Assembly: GCA_027345185.1 (NCBI GenBank)
Contig: DAHWIK010000027.1
Location: 1 to 40,800 of the forward strand
Direction of reading: 5' to 3'
DNA from: Microcaldota archaeon
GTDB lineage: Archaea; Micrarchaeota; Micrarchaeia; Micrarchaeales; CABMGC01
Length of the DNA stretch: 40,800 nucleotides
The translations under genes and the position numbers were made by a program. The stretch's first letter is position 1. Every line of letters starts with the position of its first letter. Below the pieces are notes generated by a model. It saw only the letters and a list, made by a program, of their open reading frames with translations. It was not told where the DNA came from and did not search any database. Positions 9,236 to 18,149 of the stretch are shown here, piece by piece.

Positions 9236-9775
9236 TCATAAGTTAAAACGGCTTTTTATGATTTCTGCCACCGCTTCGGGATCTAACCTTGTGTTGTCGA
9301 TATCAAGCACTTCTGCAAAATCCACCTTATAAAGATAGTTACTCTGGGACATCCATTTTACAAGCTCATTGACGTCCATCAGTTTTCCATAGTAGTCTCT
9401 TGAAGGGCTTACGACCCTTTTCTTCAGCTCATCAACGTTGCAGTTCAACCTTACAAAATACATCTCTCCACCATCACTCACCACAAGTTTTTTTAGCGCT
9501 TTTAGGAGTTTTTTCTGTTTTTTTGTGCCTGTATACGTGGTTGTCATTATAAGGCCCTGTTGACCATTCTTCCAGGTGAATTTCACGCAGTCATAGATTA
9601 TTTTAGACAGGAAGTCGGAATATTTTACGTAGTCCGAGTCTTCAGGTGTTATGGAGCTGACCAAGTCTATTGCCAGATGGCTGTGGAATGCGCAATATCC
9701 AGTCATCTCGCTCAGCTTTTTGGCTGTTGTCAGTTTCCCTACGGCAGGAGGTCCATAAATCACCAGGAGTTTCAT
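9236..9775 (-). CDS. P-loop NTPase/kinase-like protein
   Basis: Walker A GPPAVGKLTTAKK at N-terminus; 179 aa. Confidence 0.8.
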   Translation of the reverse strand: MKLLVIYGPPAVGKLTTAKKLSEMTGYCAFHSHLAIDLVSSITPEDSDYVKYSDFLSKIIYDCVKFTWKNGQQGLIMTTTYTGTKKQKKLLKALKKLVVSDGGEMYFVRLNCNVDELKKRVVSPSRDYYGKLMDVNELVKWMSQSNYLYKVDFAEVLDIDNTRLDPEAVAEIIKSRFNL

Positions 9776-9833
9776 ACCAATGCATGATTATTATGCAGGT
9801 CATAATTTATATTCATGTGCACAGCTAACACTT

Positions 9834-9850
9834 GAAAATAAAAAAAGAAG
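9834..9850 (-). terminator. T-rich terminator of the 16S transcript
   Basis: Minus strand reads CTTCTTTTTTTATTTT just beyond the 16S processing stem. Confidence 0.5.
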
Positions 9851-9851
9851 A

Positions 9852-9886
9852 GATGTAGTCTTGAGATCTTAGTGAGAAGCCCGCAA
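9852..9886. repeat. 3' arm of the 16S processing stem
   Basis: GATGTAGTCTTGAG (9852-9865), TAGTG (9870-9874) and GAAGCCCGCAA (9876-9886) are reverse-complementary to 11475-11488, 11470-11474 and 11454-11465. Confidence 0.85.
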
Positions 9887-9939
9887 TACTTTTGCATCTT
9901 CTGTAACGCACACTTATCTTGATCCAAAACTTCGTAAAG

Positions 9940-11432
9940 TTTTGAGGTGATCTATCCACAGGTTCCCCTACGGATACCTTGTTATGCCTTAGCCCCCCTC
10001 ACGGAACCTTAGTTCGAAAGCATCACTAGGATGCTGCGTCACTAAGGCCCCACTTGGATGACTTGGCAGGCGGTGTGTGCAAGGAGCGGGGACAGATTCA
10101 CCGCGCGTTGGTGACACGCGATTACTAGGGATTCCAGTTTCATGAGGGTGAGTTTCAACCCTCAATTCAGACCTAGATTGGTTTTAGGGGATTAGCGTCC
10201 CATTTCTGGGTAGCAACCCATTGTACCAACCTCTGTATGCCGCGTGTAGCCCTGGAGATTCGGGGCATACTGACGTACCGTCGCCCTCTCCTTCCTCCTG
10301 CTTAAACGCAGGCGGTCTCGACAGAGTGCCTGGCCCTTCGCAGGACCAGTAGCAACTGTCAACGAGGATCTCGTTCGTTACCGGACTTAACCGGAGAGTT
10401 CACACCACGAACTGACGATCGCCATGCACCACCTCTCGGCTTGTCAGGCAAGATCATTAGTCTGACCTTCACACTGCCGTCGCTCCAGGTAAAGTTCCCG
10501 ACGTTGAATTCAATTGAACCGTAGCATCCACCCCTTGTGTGCTCCCCCGCCAATTGCTTTAAGTTTCAACCTTGCGGCCGTACTCCCCAGGCGGCAGACT
10601 TAACAGTTGTCCTACGGTACTGCATTTATTCGTGATAAACGCAACACCAGAGTCTGCATCATTTACTGCCAGGGCTACTCGGGTATCTAATCCGATTCGT
10701 TCTCCTGGCCTTCGTCACTCACCGTCGGATGTGTTCTGGTTTGGCGCCTTCGCCACCGGTAGTCTTCATAGGATTACGAGATTTTACCCTTACCCCATGA
10801 ATACTCCAAACCTCTCCCACTCCCTAGCCGAAAGGTATCCTATGCACGTGTTGATGTCATGCACCAACATTTCACACAAGACTGTTTCAGCCGGCTACTA
10901 ACGCTTTAAGCCCAATAATTGTGAATACCACTTGTGCCGCCGGTATTACCGTGGCGGCTGCCACCGGTCTTACCCAGCACTTATTCTCCAAGCTTGCTAA
11001 ACTTGGCAAAAGGTTCACCGAAGTGAACCACTCAGATTCCCCCCATCACACGTATGTGCATTGTGGAGTTTGCGCGCCTGCTGCACGCCGTAGCGCTAGG
11101 GCCATTGTCTCAGTGCCCTTCTCTGGGCTCTTACTCTCATATCCCATACGGGTCAAAGGTATGGTGGGCCGTTACCCCGCCATCTGCCTGATCCGACGCA
11201 GTCTCATCGCAGAGCAGTAATGCTGCAATTTGCAACTTTTTGAATTAGGACTCTTTCCAGAATTCCTAACCTATGTGGCATTAGCCTCAGTTTCCCAAGG
11301 TTATTCCCCTCTCTGCGGTAGATTGACCACGCGTTACTGAGCCGTACGCCGCCCAACGAGGCCGTTGAGCTGACTTGCATGGCTGTCGAAATCTGATAGC
11401 GGTATCCTCCAGCAGCATCGACTGGAGTCAAA
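9940..11432 (-). rRNA. 16S ribosomal RNA
   Basis: Minus strand contains CTCCAGTCGATGCTGCTGGAG (5' end), GTGGCAGCCGCCACGGTAATACC, ATTAGATACCCGAGTAG, GCACACACCGCC, AACAAGGTATCCGTAGGGGAACCTGTGGATAGATCACCTC (3' end). Ends approximate. Confidence 0.97.
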
Positions 11433-11453
11433 ACTTAACTTTCGCAATTGTTC

Positions 11454-11488
11454 TTGCGGGTCTTCTTTACACTACTCAAGACTACATC
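11454..11488. repeat. 5' arm of the 16S processing stem
   Basis: TTGCGGGtCTTC, CACTA and CTCAAGACTACATC pair with the 3' arm at 9852-9886. Confidence 0.85.
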
Positions 11489-11571
11489 TAATTCCATCAG
11501 GAATTTTCACAAATTTGCACAGAATTTAGCATAGCTAAACTCTATTGCAAACTATATCATAGCATGGATAA

Positions 11572-11581
11572 GTTTATAAAC
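11572..11581. promoter_or_regulatory. Palindromic TATA box GTTTATAAAC between the divergent 16S and ankyrin genes
   Basis: 10-bp palindrome in the divergent intergenic region; plausible archaeal TATA on both strands. Confidence 0.5.
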
Positions 11582-11643
11582 CGTTACCATTTCTTAGGAG
11601 ACAAACAATATATAGACCAAAATACAATGGAAAAGCGATCATT

Positions 11644-12123
11644 TTGGCCAAAATATGCAGTAATGCTGAATTAGATGCAAGATTCATAAAGGCTACCAAG
11701 AAGTTCAGGCTTGTCGATGCTGAAGAGTTCCTGAACAGCGGTGCGAACATAGATGCAGTTGACAGGAAGGGTATGACAGCACTCATATACGCAGCGCGAG
11801 GAGGCAATCTCAGGGTCGTGCAGTTCCTTGTGGAGCTAGGTGCTGCTCTTGATGTCCAGGACCATGCAGGATACACGGCAGCCATGTACTCTGCCTACCA
11901 CAGGCGCCCAAAGGTCGCAGAATATCTTGCACACTCTGGAGCAAATCTTATATTGAAGAACAATAGGGGACAGAATGCATACGACATAGCCATGGGGAAG
12001 GGATACAAAGACGTAGCCACAATATTCCCGGAAATTGACCTAACCGCAGATCTAAAACGTGGCACGGATGCGCTTTCAAGGCTCCGCAGGGGAATAAGGC
12101 CAAGCAGGATTAATGCAACATAG
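11644..12123 (+). CDS. Ankyrin-repeat protein
   Basis: 159 aa (TTG start): NSGANIDAVDRKGMTALIYAARGGNLRVVQFLVELGAALDVQDHAGYTAAMYSA; C-terminal tail LKRGTDALSRLRRGI. Confidence 0.9.
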   Translation: MAKICSNAELDARFIKATKKFRLVDAEEFLNSGANIDAVDRKGMTALIYAARGGNLRVVQFLVELGAALDVQDHAGYTAAMYSAYHRRPKVAEYLAHSGANLILKNNRGQNAYDIAMGKGYKDVATIFPEIDLTADLKRGTDALSRLRRGIRPSRINAT

Positions 12124-12513
12124 GCTGATCTACTCCCTGAGCTGTTCCTTCATATTCTTTATCTCTTCACGGATGAAATACCCATGCGAGTTGACTATCT
12201 TGACTACAATCATTCCAGGCTGAAAAGCAACATTCTGCACTTTCAATAAGCTCTGACGCAAGTCACCTGCTGCCCTCAGACAGTGTATCCCTCGCAGTAT
12301 AGTAATAGTATTGCGATGCAGTTGGAGAGACAAATTCCGCGAAGACCTCTCTCGGCATTGCTAAGGCAACATTTTCCCTGGCCTTCTTGTAGCCTTTCTG
12401 TCTGCCGTACCTTGATGAATAATGCTTTATCAATCCTTAGTATCCCTTGTCTGCGCTTACTTTTTCAGCTCCCTTTACCTCGCTCTCGATTCCCATCATA
12501 TATGTTGACTTCA

Positions 12514-13824
12514 TCAGCTTCTCATTCGTGCTTTCATAGCCTCGTACAGGATCTCCTGAAGATAATGAATCATTGTTCCTGCAGTCCATGCCTGAGGATC
12601 ACATGGAGGCTCTTTCAGTTCCTCTGGCTTGATAAGTCTTCCATTCCTTGCTGCGCTCCAGTATTCTGGCGTGCTTCTAAGCTCTTCGTAGGCTCTAAGA
12701 ATTGAGTCACGCACAATGAAATACTCGCTCTTGAATCCCATCCTCTTCATGCCCTTTGATATTATCCAGTTGTCGTGCGGCCATATGGAGCCCAGCTGGT
12801 ACGCATATTCGTCAAAGTCGACATCAAGAGAAGAGTGTGTCCTTATTCCGTACTCCGTTAACATGTCGGGCTGCATAAGCCTTTTCACAACAGCTTCGGC
12901 GTGACTTTTATCCAGTATTCCTGTGAATAAGAGGTGCCCAGGATTGCTTGTGACCTTCATAATCTTGTCTCCGTTTCCATCTATCGCAAGATAGTAAAAT
13001 TTGTCCTTTTCAGACCAGAAATCCCTATCGAACCTCGCCTTCAGCTTTTCAGATGCTGTTAATGACCTGCTTGAAAGTTCATTCTCATTTCCGTATTCTG
13101 CAAGCTTTGCAAAGGCCCTTAATGCGTGATATGCGTAACCTTGCACCTCTACTACTGCTACAGGGCCGACTATTTTATCCATCATGTTTCCAACCCCATC
13201 CTTCCAGCTCTGGCTTTGCAGGCCGTTTCCATTTGCAGGTTTGCCGTATCTTAGAAGGTCATCCGTTATTCCATAGTCAAGAATCCACTTTGCTGCAGCT
13301 ACTAAATTAGGCCAGAGCTTGCACAGTAATTCCTCATCTTTTGTCATCGAATAATATTCTGCAAACGCTGTTATGAACAGCGGCGTGCTGTCAATAGAAA
13401 AATAATAAGGTACTTTTGACTTCCACCATCCAATTGATCCTTTGAGAGACTCAAGACCCTTGTTTTCTATCTCTGAGAACTCATGGAGTATCTTTCCAGG
13501 CTCCTCGCCTGTAATAGGATCTACCTTTGTACCCTGCAACTCTGCTAAGGCGATTAGCGTGCTTCTGGCTATCTCAGGCTGTGACTTAAGCAGCTGCAAC
13601 ATTGTTATCAGTGAGTCCCTGCCAAATATTTCATCGAATTTTGGTAGCCCTGCATGCAGGTATCCCCTCGGATGCGTAAGTCTGGCCACATCTTTCTTTA
13701 AGGTTTCAAGTAATAGCGCACACTTTTCTGGCGCTGTTGGATCTGCATAAGCTCCTGCGTTTGCCTTTTGGTCTGGAATTCCTTGCGAATTGATACTCTT
13801 TTGCATAGTCATTGTTATTGCCAC
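12514..13824 (-). CDS. Amylo-alpha-1,6-glucosidase/GH15-like glycoside hydrolase
   Basis: 436 aa: KFDEIFGRDSLITMLQLL, YYFSIDSTPLFITAFAEYY, YGIRTHSSLDVDFDEYAYQLGSIWPHDNWI, DPQAWTAGTMIHYLQEIL. Confidence 0.88.
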   Translation of the reverse strand: MAITMTMQKSINSQGIPDQKANAGAYADPTAPEKCALLLETLKKDVARLTHPRGYLHAGLPKFDEIFGRDSLITMLQLLKSQPEIARSTLIALAELQGTKVDPITGEEPGKILHEFSEIENKGLESLKGSIGWWKSKVPYYFSIDSTPLFITAFAEYYSMTKDEELLCKLWPNLVAAAKWILDYGITDDLLRYGKPANGNGLQSQSWKDGVGNMMDKIVGPVAVVEVQGYAYHALRAFAKLAEYGNENELSSRSLTASEKLKARFDRDFWSEKDKFYYLAIDGNGDKIMKVTSNPGHLLFTGILDKSHAEAVVKRLMQPDMLTEYGIRTHSSLDVDFDEYAYQLGSIWPHDNWIISKGMKRMGFKSEYFIVRDSILRAYEELRSTPEYWSAARNGRLIKPEELKEPPCDPQAWTAGTMIHYLQEILYEAMKARMRS

Positions 13825-14103
13825 ATCGAGTTATTTGTTGCTATTTTGAAAATCTGACTTAACCGGTAGCCTTTGTAGTTTCCCATAGTTTAGTAACACT
13901 GCATTTAATTGATATGTCAATTATCGGTTTAAAAGTGTTTTCTACAGAAACTAAATGACACTGAATCCCTTGTTCTTGTAAAGTAAGATGCACACATATA
14001 ACCTATTACTAACCAGTTCATCTCAGCATTAAAACGCGGTCAGACTTATTGACTTGCACATATTATTTTAAATACGCATATATCAATATCTATTAGTGCT
14101 TAG

Positions 14104-14463
14104 ATGCTAATTGGGCTGAAGAGGATATACGACAAACCAAGCATAACGGATGGTAAGAGGGTATTCATTGATAGGCTATGGCCTAGAGGCGTAAAGAGAA
14201 GCACCGCCAATATAGACTTATGGATGAAGGATATCGCACCAAGCGATGAATTAAGGCAATGGTTCAACCATGAGCCAGATAAGTGGGAGGGCTTCCAGAA
14301 GAAATACAGGAAAGAGCTCGAAGATAACAAGCACCTCGTTGAGCTTGTGGCCATGATAAAGACCACCGACATAACCCTCTTATATTCTTCAAAGGACAAT
14401 GAGCACAACAATGCGATAGTGCTTGAAGAGGTACTGAAAGGAAAATTGAAGCCCTCAAAATGA
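14104..14463 (+). CDS. DUF488 family protein
   Basis: 119 aa: LKRIYDKPSITDGKRVFIDRLWPRGVKRSTANIDLWMKDIAPSDELRQWFNHEPDKW. Confidence 0.95.
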   Translation: MLIGLKRIYDKPSITDGKRVFIDRLWPRGVKRSTANIDLWMKDIAPSDELRQWFNHEPDKWEGFQKKYRKELEDNKHLVELVAMIKTTDITLLYSSKDNEHNNAIVLEEVLKGKLKPSK

Positions 14464-14516
14464 CAACGCAGCAAATCTAAAGGTCAATTCTGCATCACTG
14501 CTTCTGCACAGAAAAA

Positions 14517-15080
14517 TCAGAGCATTATCTTTTTGAGTTCTAGCTTGTTCACGTGAGCGATGTTCGTTACTCTCCTTACAGCTTCAGACTGGAAGCTGTT
14601 GTCCAGTATGGCAGCGAGAAGCTCCTCTACAGTGTGCGATGTGGTGAATTCTTTTGTGAAGTCTGCAAGAGATTTTCTTATCGCAGTCTTCTTAGGTGTT
14701 CTTATCTTGTCCGCTGTCACTGCAAGAAGCTTGAGGACGAACTTCCTTCCGCGCTTGTCAGTGAGATTGTCAACAGTGTATATCGCGCTTGAATGCCTCC
14801 TTATCAACGAGTGTATGTAGCTGAATGTCTGCTCTATGTAGTCTATGTCTGTATTGACAGTGTTTCCGTTCACAGAATTTACCCTCAGTCCGACAAGCAT
14901 AAACGAGTGTTCAGGCCTGTGCGTTATCCATGACATACTTACCTTTATGACTCTGCCCATCACTCCTTTTTCATCGTTTGCTGGTATCTCGCCTATCGTA
15001 GACTCGCCGAGCAGCTTAGGCGGATACACGTTGAACCACACCTTGCTTTTCCATTTGTCTGCGGATTTCTTATCGGCCAT
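14517..15080 (-). CDS. rps3ae: 30S ribosomal protein S3Ae (eS1)
   Basis: 187 aa: WKSKVWFNVYPPKLLGESTIGEIPA, GRKFVLKLLAVTADKIRTPKKTAIRKSLADF. Confidence 0.93.
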   Translation of the reverse strand: MADKKSADKWKSKVWFNVYPPKLLGESTIGEIPANDEKGVMGRVIKVSMSWITHRPEHSFMLVGLRVNSVNGNTVNTDIDYIEQTFSYIHSLIRRHSSAIYTVDNLTDKRGRKFVLKLLAVTADKIRTPKKTAIRKSLADFTKEFTTSHTVEELLAAILDNSFQSEAVRRVTNIAHVNKLELKKIML

Positions 15081-15084
15081 ATAT

Positions 15085-15549
15085 TCAACTCTTGATTAAG
15101 AGTGCAACCTTCACTGGGTCGTACTTCCAGTCGACTGGCAGCTGCCCGTTTTCCCTGTAATAATTGCTAAGCCTCCAGATCTTTGCTTCCACCCTGTGCA
15201 GGCTTGTCTTGTTGTGAATGTCATTGTGGTTCCTCTCTATGTGCCTCCTAAGGTTTATAGCCTTGGTCAGAAGGTCCATCATGTCAGAAGGTATGTCCTG
15301 GCTGAATCCATTCTCCTTTAGTATGACTCCGAGTCTCTTGCCGAATACCTGCCTTACGTAAGGAACAGAGTGGTCATCCTTTAGCGTCTGTCCGATCTGC
15401 GCTTGGTGCATTCCTTGCTTTGCATATTCTACCACTAGCTTGACTATCTGGTCTTCGTTTAGCTCCATTCCCTCAGGTTTTGTGCCTAAAGGTACGTCTG
15501 GCTTTCTCGACTTTGACTTGCCATGTTTTCCAGTGTGCATCCTTGCCAT
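15085..15549 (-). CDS. rps15: 30S ribosomal protein S15 (uS15)
   Basis: Start reassigned to ATG at 15549: MARMHTGKHGKSKSRKPDVPLG...LTKAINLRRHIERNHNDIHNKTSLHRVEAKIWRLSNYYRENGQLPVDWKY. Confidence 0.95.
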   Translation of the reverse strand: MARMHTGKHGKSKSRKPDVPLGTKPEGMELNEDQIVKLVVEYAKQGMHQAQIGQTLKDDHSVPYVRQVFGKRLGVILKENGFSQDIPSDMMDLLTKAINLRRHIERNHNDIHNKTSLHRVEAKIWRLSNYYRENGQLPVDWKYDPVKVALLIKS

Positions 15550-15722
15550 TAAAACACTATAAATTGTACCAAGACAGATTAGGACTTGGTATATACAGAC
15601 TATAATATCTAGTGCCAATATTTATAAATCTGATCTAGGTCCATTCCGACCACCCGAACCAAGAATTGAGGCCTGGGATACTTTAATATTAAATACTTTA
15701 TAGCAATTGATATAGCGAGAAT

Positions 15723-18095
15723 ATGGTCAAATTCGATGAGGTTAAGAACTGGTCGCCGCAGATAGAGGCTGAAATAACCAAGTCTTGGAGGGAGTCTGAA
15801 CTCTTCCCCTTCGATCCGAAGAGCTCAAAAAAGATATACTCGATAGACACCCCGCCGCCGTACATAAACCAGCCCATACACATAGGGCAGGCAACAACCT
15901 ACTCATTCATGGACATGTTTGCAAGGTACAAGCGGATGAAGGGCTTTGAAGTCCTCTTCCCTCTGGGTCTTGACAGGAACGGGCTGCCGATAGAGATAGC
16001 AGCCGAGAAAAAGTTCAACATATCTGCTTTCAAGGTTAGTAGGGGACAGTTCATAGCAAGCTGTGAGCAGCTGCTCCAGGAAACCTCCCTCGAGTCTATC
16101 GACAGCTTCGAGAGGCTCGGAATATCCTTCACATCGTACAGGCAGGGAGACCATGCAGGGTCCGTATATTTGACCGATTCCCCAGAGTACAGGAAGCTTA
16201 CCCAGTCCACATTCATAGAGCTATACAAGCGCGGCCTAATTTACGAGGACAACAGGGTAAGTAACTGGGATCCAAAGCTTCAGACTACGGTAGCAGATTC
16301 AGAAATAGACTACGTAGACCTGAACTCCACATTCAACCACGTGCAGTGGAGTGTTAAGGAGACCGGGGAGAAGATAGTGGTTGCAACAACAAGGCCCGAG
16401 CTCATCACCACGTGCAAGATGGTCATCTATAATCCCGAAGATTCACGATACAAGCATCTGGATGGAAAGACTGCAATAACTCCTATATTCGGCAGGGAAG
16501 TAAAGATAAGGCCACATCCATTCGCCCAGATAGACAAGGGTACTGGGCTTGTTATGATGTGCTCTGCAGGTGATCTTACAGACATACGCTTCTTCAGAGA
16601 GATGAATCTCGAGATAGTGATAGCTATAAGCAAGGACGGAACGATGAACGAGAACGCCGGATTCCTCAAAGGCCTAAAAGTCAAGGAGGCAAGGAAGAGA
16701 ATGATAGAGACGCTAAAGGAGAAAGGGCTTCTAGTAAAGCAGGAGGAAATACTCCACAGAACGCCCATATCAGAGAGATCAAAGGCAGAGATCGAGTTCA
16801 TAGCCATGCCAGAGTTCTACCTCAAACAGTTGGAGTTCAAGAGATCAGTCATAGAAGCTGAAAAGAAGATCAACTTTTATCCGGAAGAGACAAGGAGGAT
16901 ACTCGAGTCGTGGATAGAGAACATCTCGATAGACTGGCCAATCTCAAGGAGGAGATTTTATGCTACAGAGATACCATTATGGACTTCTGGTGACATGACT
17001 GCATTGCCCAGACCAGGAAGGTACTACAGACCATGGAAGGAGGATCCGCCTTCCGATGCCGAAGTCATAAAGGGTGGCAGGGCGATAGGTAACGTATCCG
17101 ATTTCAACGATTCAAAATGGACAGGTGAAACAAGGGTGTTCGACACGTGGTTTGATTCCTCAATCACTGAACTTTTCATAACAAAGTACGGTTCAGAAAA
17201 AGAGGTATTCGAAAGTTCATATCCTGTAAGCCTGAGGCCTCAGGGAAAGGAGATAGTACGGACCTGGCTGTACTACACAATACTTCGAGGATACCTTGAA
17301 ACTGAAAAGCCGTGCTTCAGGGATGTCTGGATTCACCAGCATGTACTTGACGAGAAGGGCATAAAGATGTCAAAGTCGCTTGGCAATACAATAAATCCGC
17401 ATGACATAATAAAGGAGTTTGGGGCAGAACCTTTCAGGATCTGGGCTGCAAGCGAGGGAGATATATCAAAGCAGGATCTGTCGTGTTCAAAGGACAAGAT
17501 AAGGGGTGAACTCAAGACTATAAACAAGATATTAAACGTTGCAAGATTCGTTGGCCAGTTCAAGCCGCCTGAGACTACGCAGCTTACCGCATTGGACCAA
17601 CTTTTTGTGGATTACATAGAGGATCTCACAGAGTTCGCTGACAGAGAATATGCAAATTACAATTTTTTCCATCCATCCTCAAGATTGAAGAAGTTCCTGT
17701 GGGGTGAGTTCGCCTCCCACTTTGTGGAGATGGTGAAAAATAGAGCATACAACAAGGATGGGAAGTTCACCAGAGCTGAGGAGGACTCTGCCAGATATGC
17801 ACTTAACTACATATTCAAGAGGCTGCTCGTGCTCTTATACCCGATAATACCACAAGTAACCTCTGTTGTTGGCCAGATGTACGGAATAGATATAACAAAA
17901 CTTGAATTCCCATTACCTAACAAGGGCAAGTCAGATCTCCAGATAATACAGAAGATATCTGAGTTTAATTCGATGGTCTGGAAGGCAAAGAAGGAGAAAG
18001 GGCTCTCGCTCAATTCACCAATAAGCGGGATAAGGATACCTGGTGAACTCTCCGTATTCTCCAAGGATCTTGCGTCCTGCCACAACCTCTCCTAG
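15723..18095 (+). CDS. valS: Valyl-tRNA synthetase
   Basis: 790 aa: DTPPPYINQPIHIGQA, VATTRPELITTC editing-domain motif, GIKMSKSLGNTI. Confidence 0.9.
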   Translation: MVKFDEVKNWSPQIEAEITKSWRESELFPFDPKSSKKIYSIDTPPPYINQPIHIGQATTYSFMDMFARYKRMKGFEVLFPLGLDRNGLPIEIAAEKKFNISAFKVSRGQFIASCEQLLQETSLESIDSFERLGISFTSYRQGDHAGSVYLTDSPEYRKLTQSTFIELYKRGLIYEDNRVSNWDPKLQTTVADSEIDYVDLNSTFNHVQWSVKETGEKIVVATTRPELITTCKMVIYNPEDSRYKHLDGKTAITPIFGREVKIRPHPFAQIDKGTGLVMMCSAGDLTDIRFFREMNLEIVIAISKDGTMNENAGFLKGLKVKEARKRMIETLKEKGLLVKQEEILHRTPISERSKAEIEFIAMPEFYLKQLEFKRSVIEAEKKINFYPEETRRILESWIENISIDWPISRRRFYATEIPLWTSGDMTALPRPGRYYRPWKEDPPSDAEVIKGGRAIGNVSDFNDSKWTGETRVFDTWFDSSITELFITKYGSEKEVFESSYPVSLRPQGKEIVRTWLYYTILRGYLETEKPCFRDVWIHQHVLDEKGIKMSKSLGNTINPHDIIKEFGAEPFRIWAASEGDISKQDLSCSKDKIRGELKTINKILNVARFVGQFKPPETTQLTALDQLFVDYIEDLTEFADREYANYNFFHPSSRLKKFLWGEFASHFVEMVKNRAYNKDGKFTRAEEDSARYALNYIFKRLLVLLYPIIPQVTSVVGQMYGIDITKLEFPLPNKGKSDLQIIQKISEFNSMVWKAKKEKGLSLNSPISGIRIPGELSVFSKDLASCHNLS

Positions 18096-18149
18096 AATCA
18101 ACGCACCGCATTATAAATATTCTTAAGCCAAATTTAATTTCGGGAAATT

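Noticed and set aside
10359-11431. ORFs of 64-109 aa inside the 16S region (10359-10553, 10572-10901, 10921-11220, 11204-11431)
   Set aside because: They lie wholly within the 16S rRNA gene; chance open frames in structured RNA.
13825-14103. Possible ncRNA in the long AT-rich gap before DUF488
   Set aside because: Only short, weak inverted repeats; no recognisable C/D or H/ACA box pattern.
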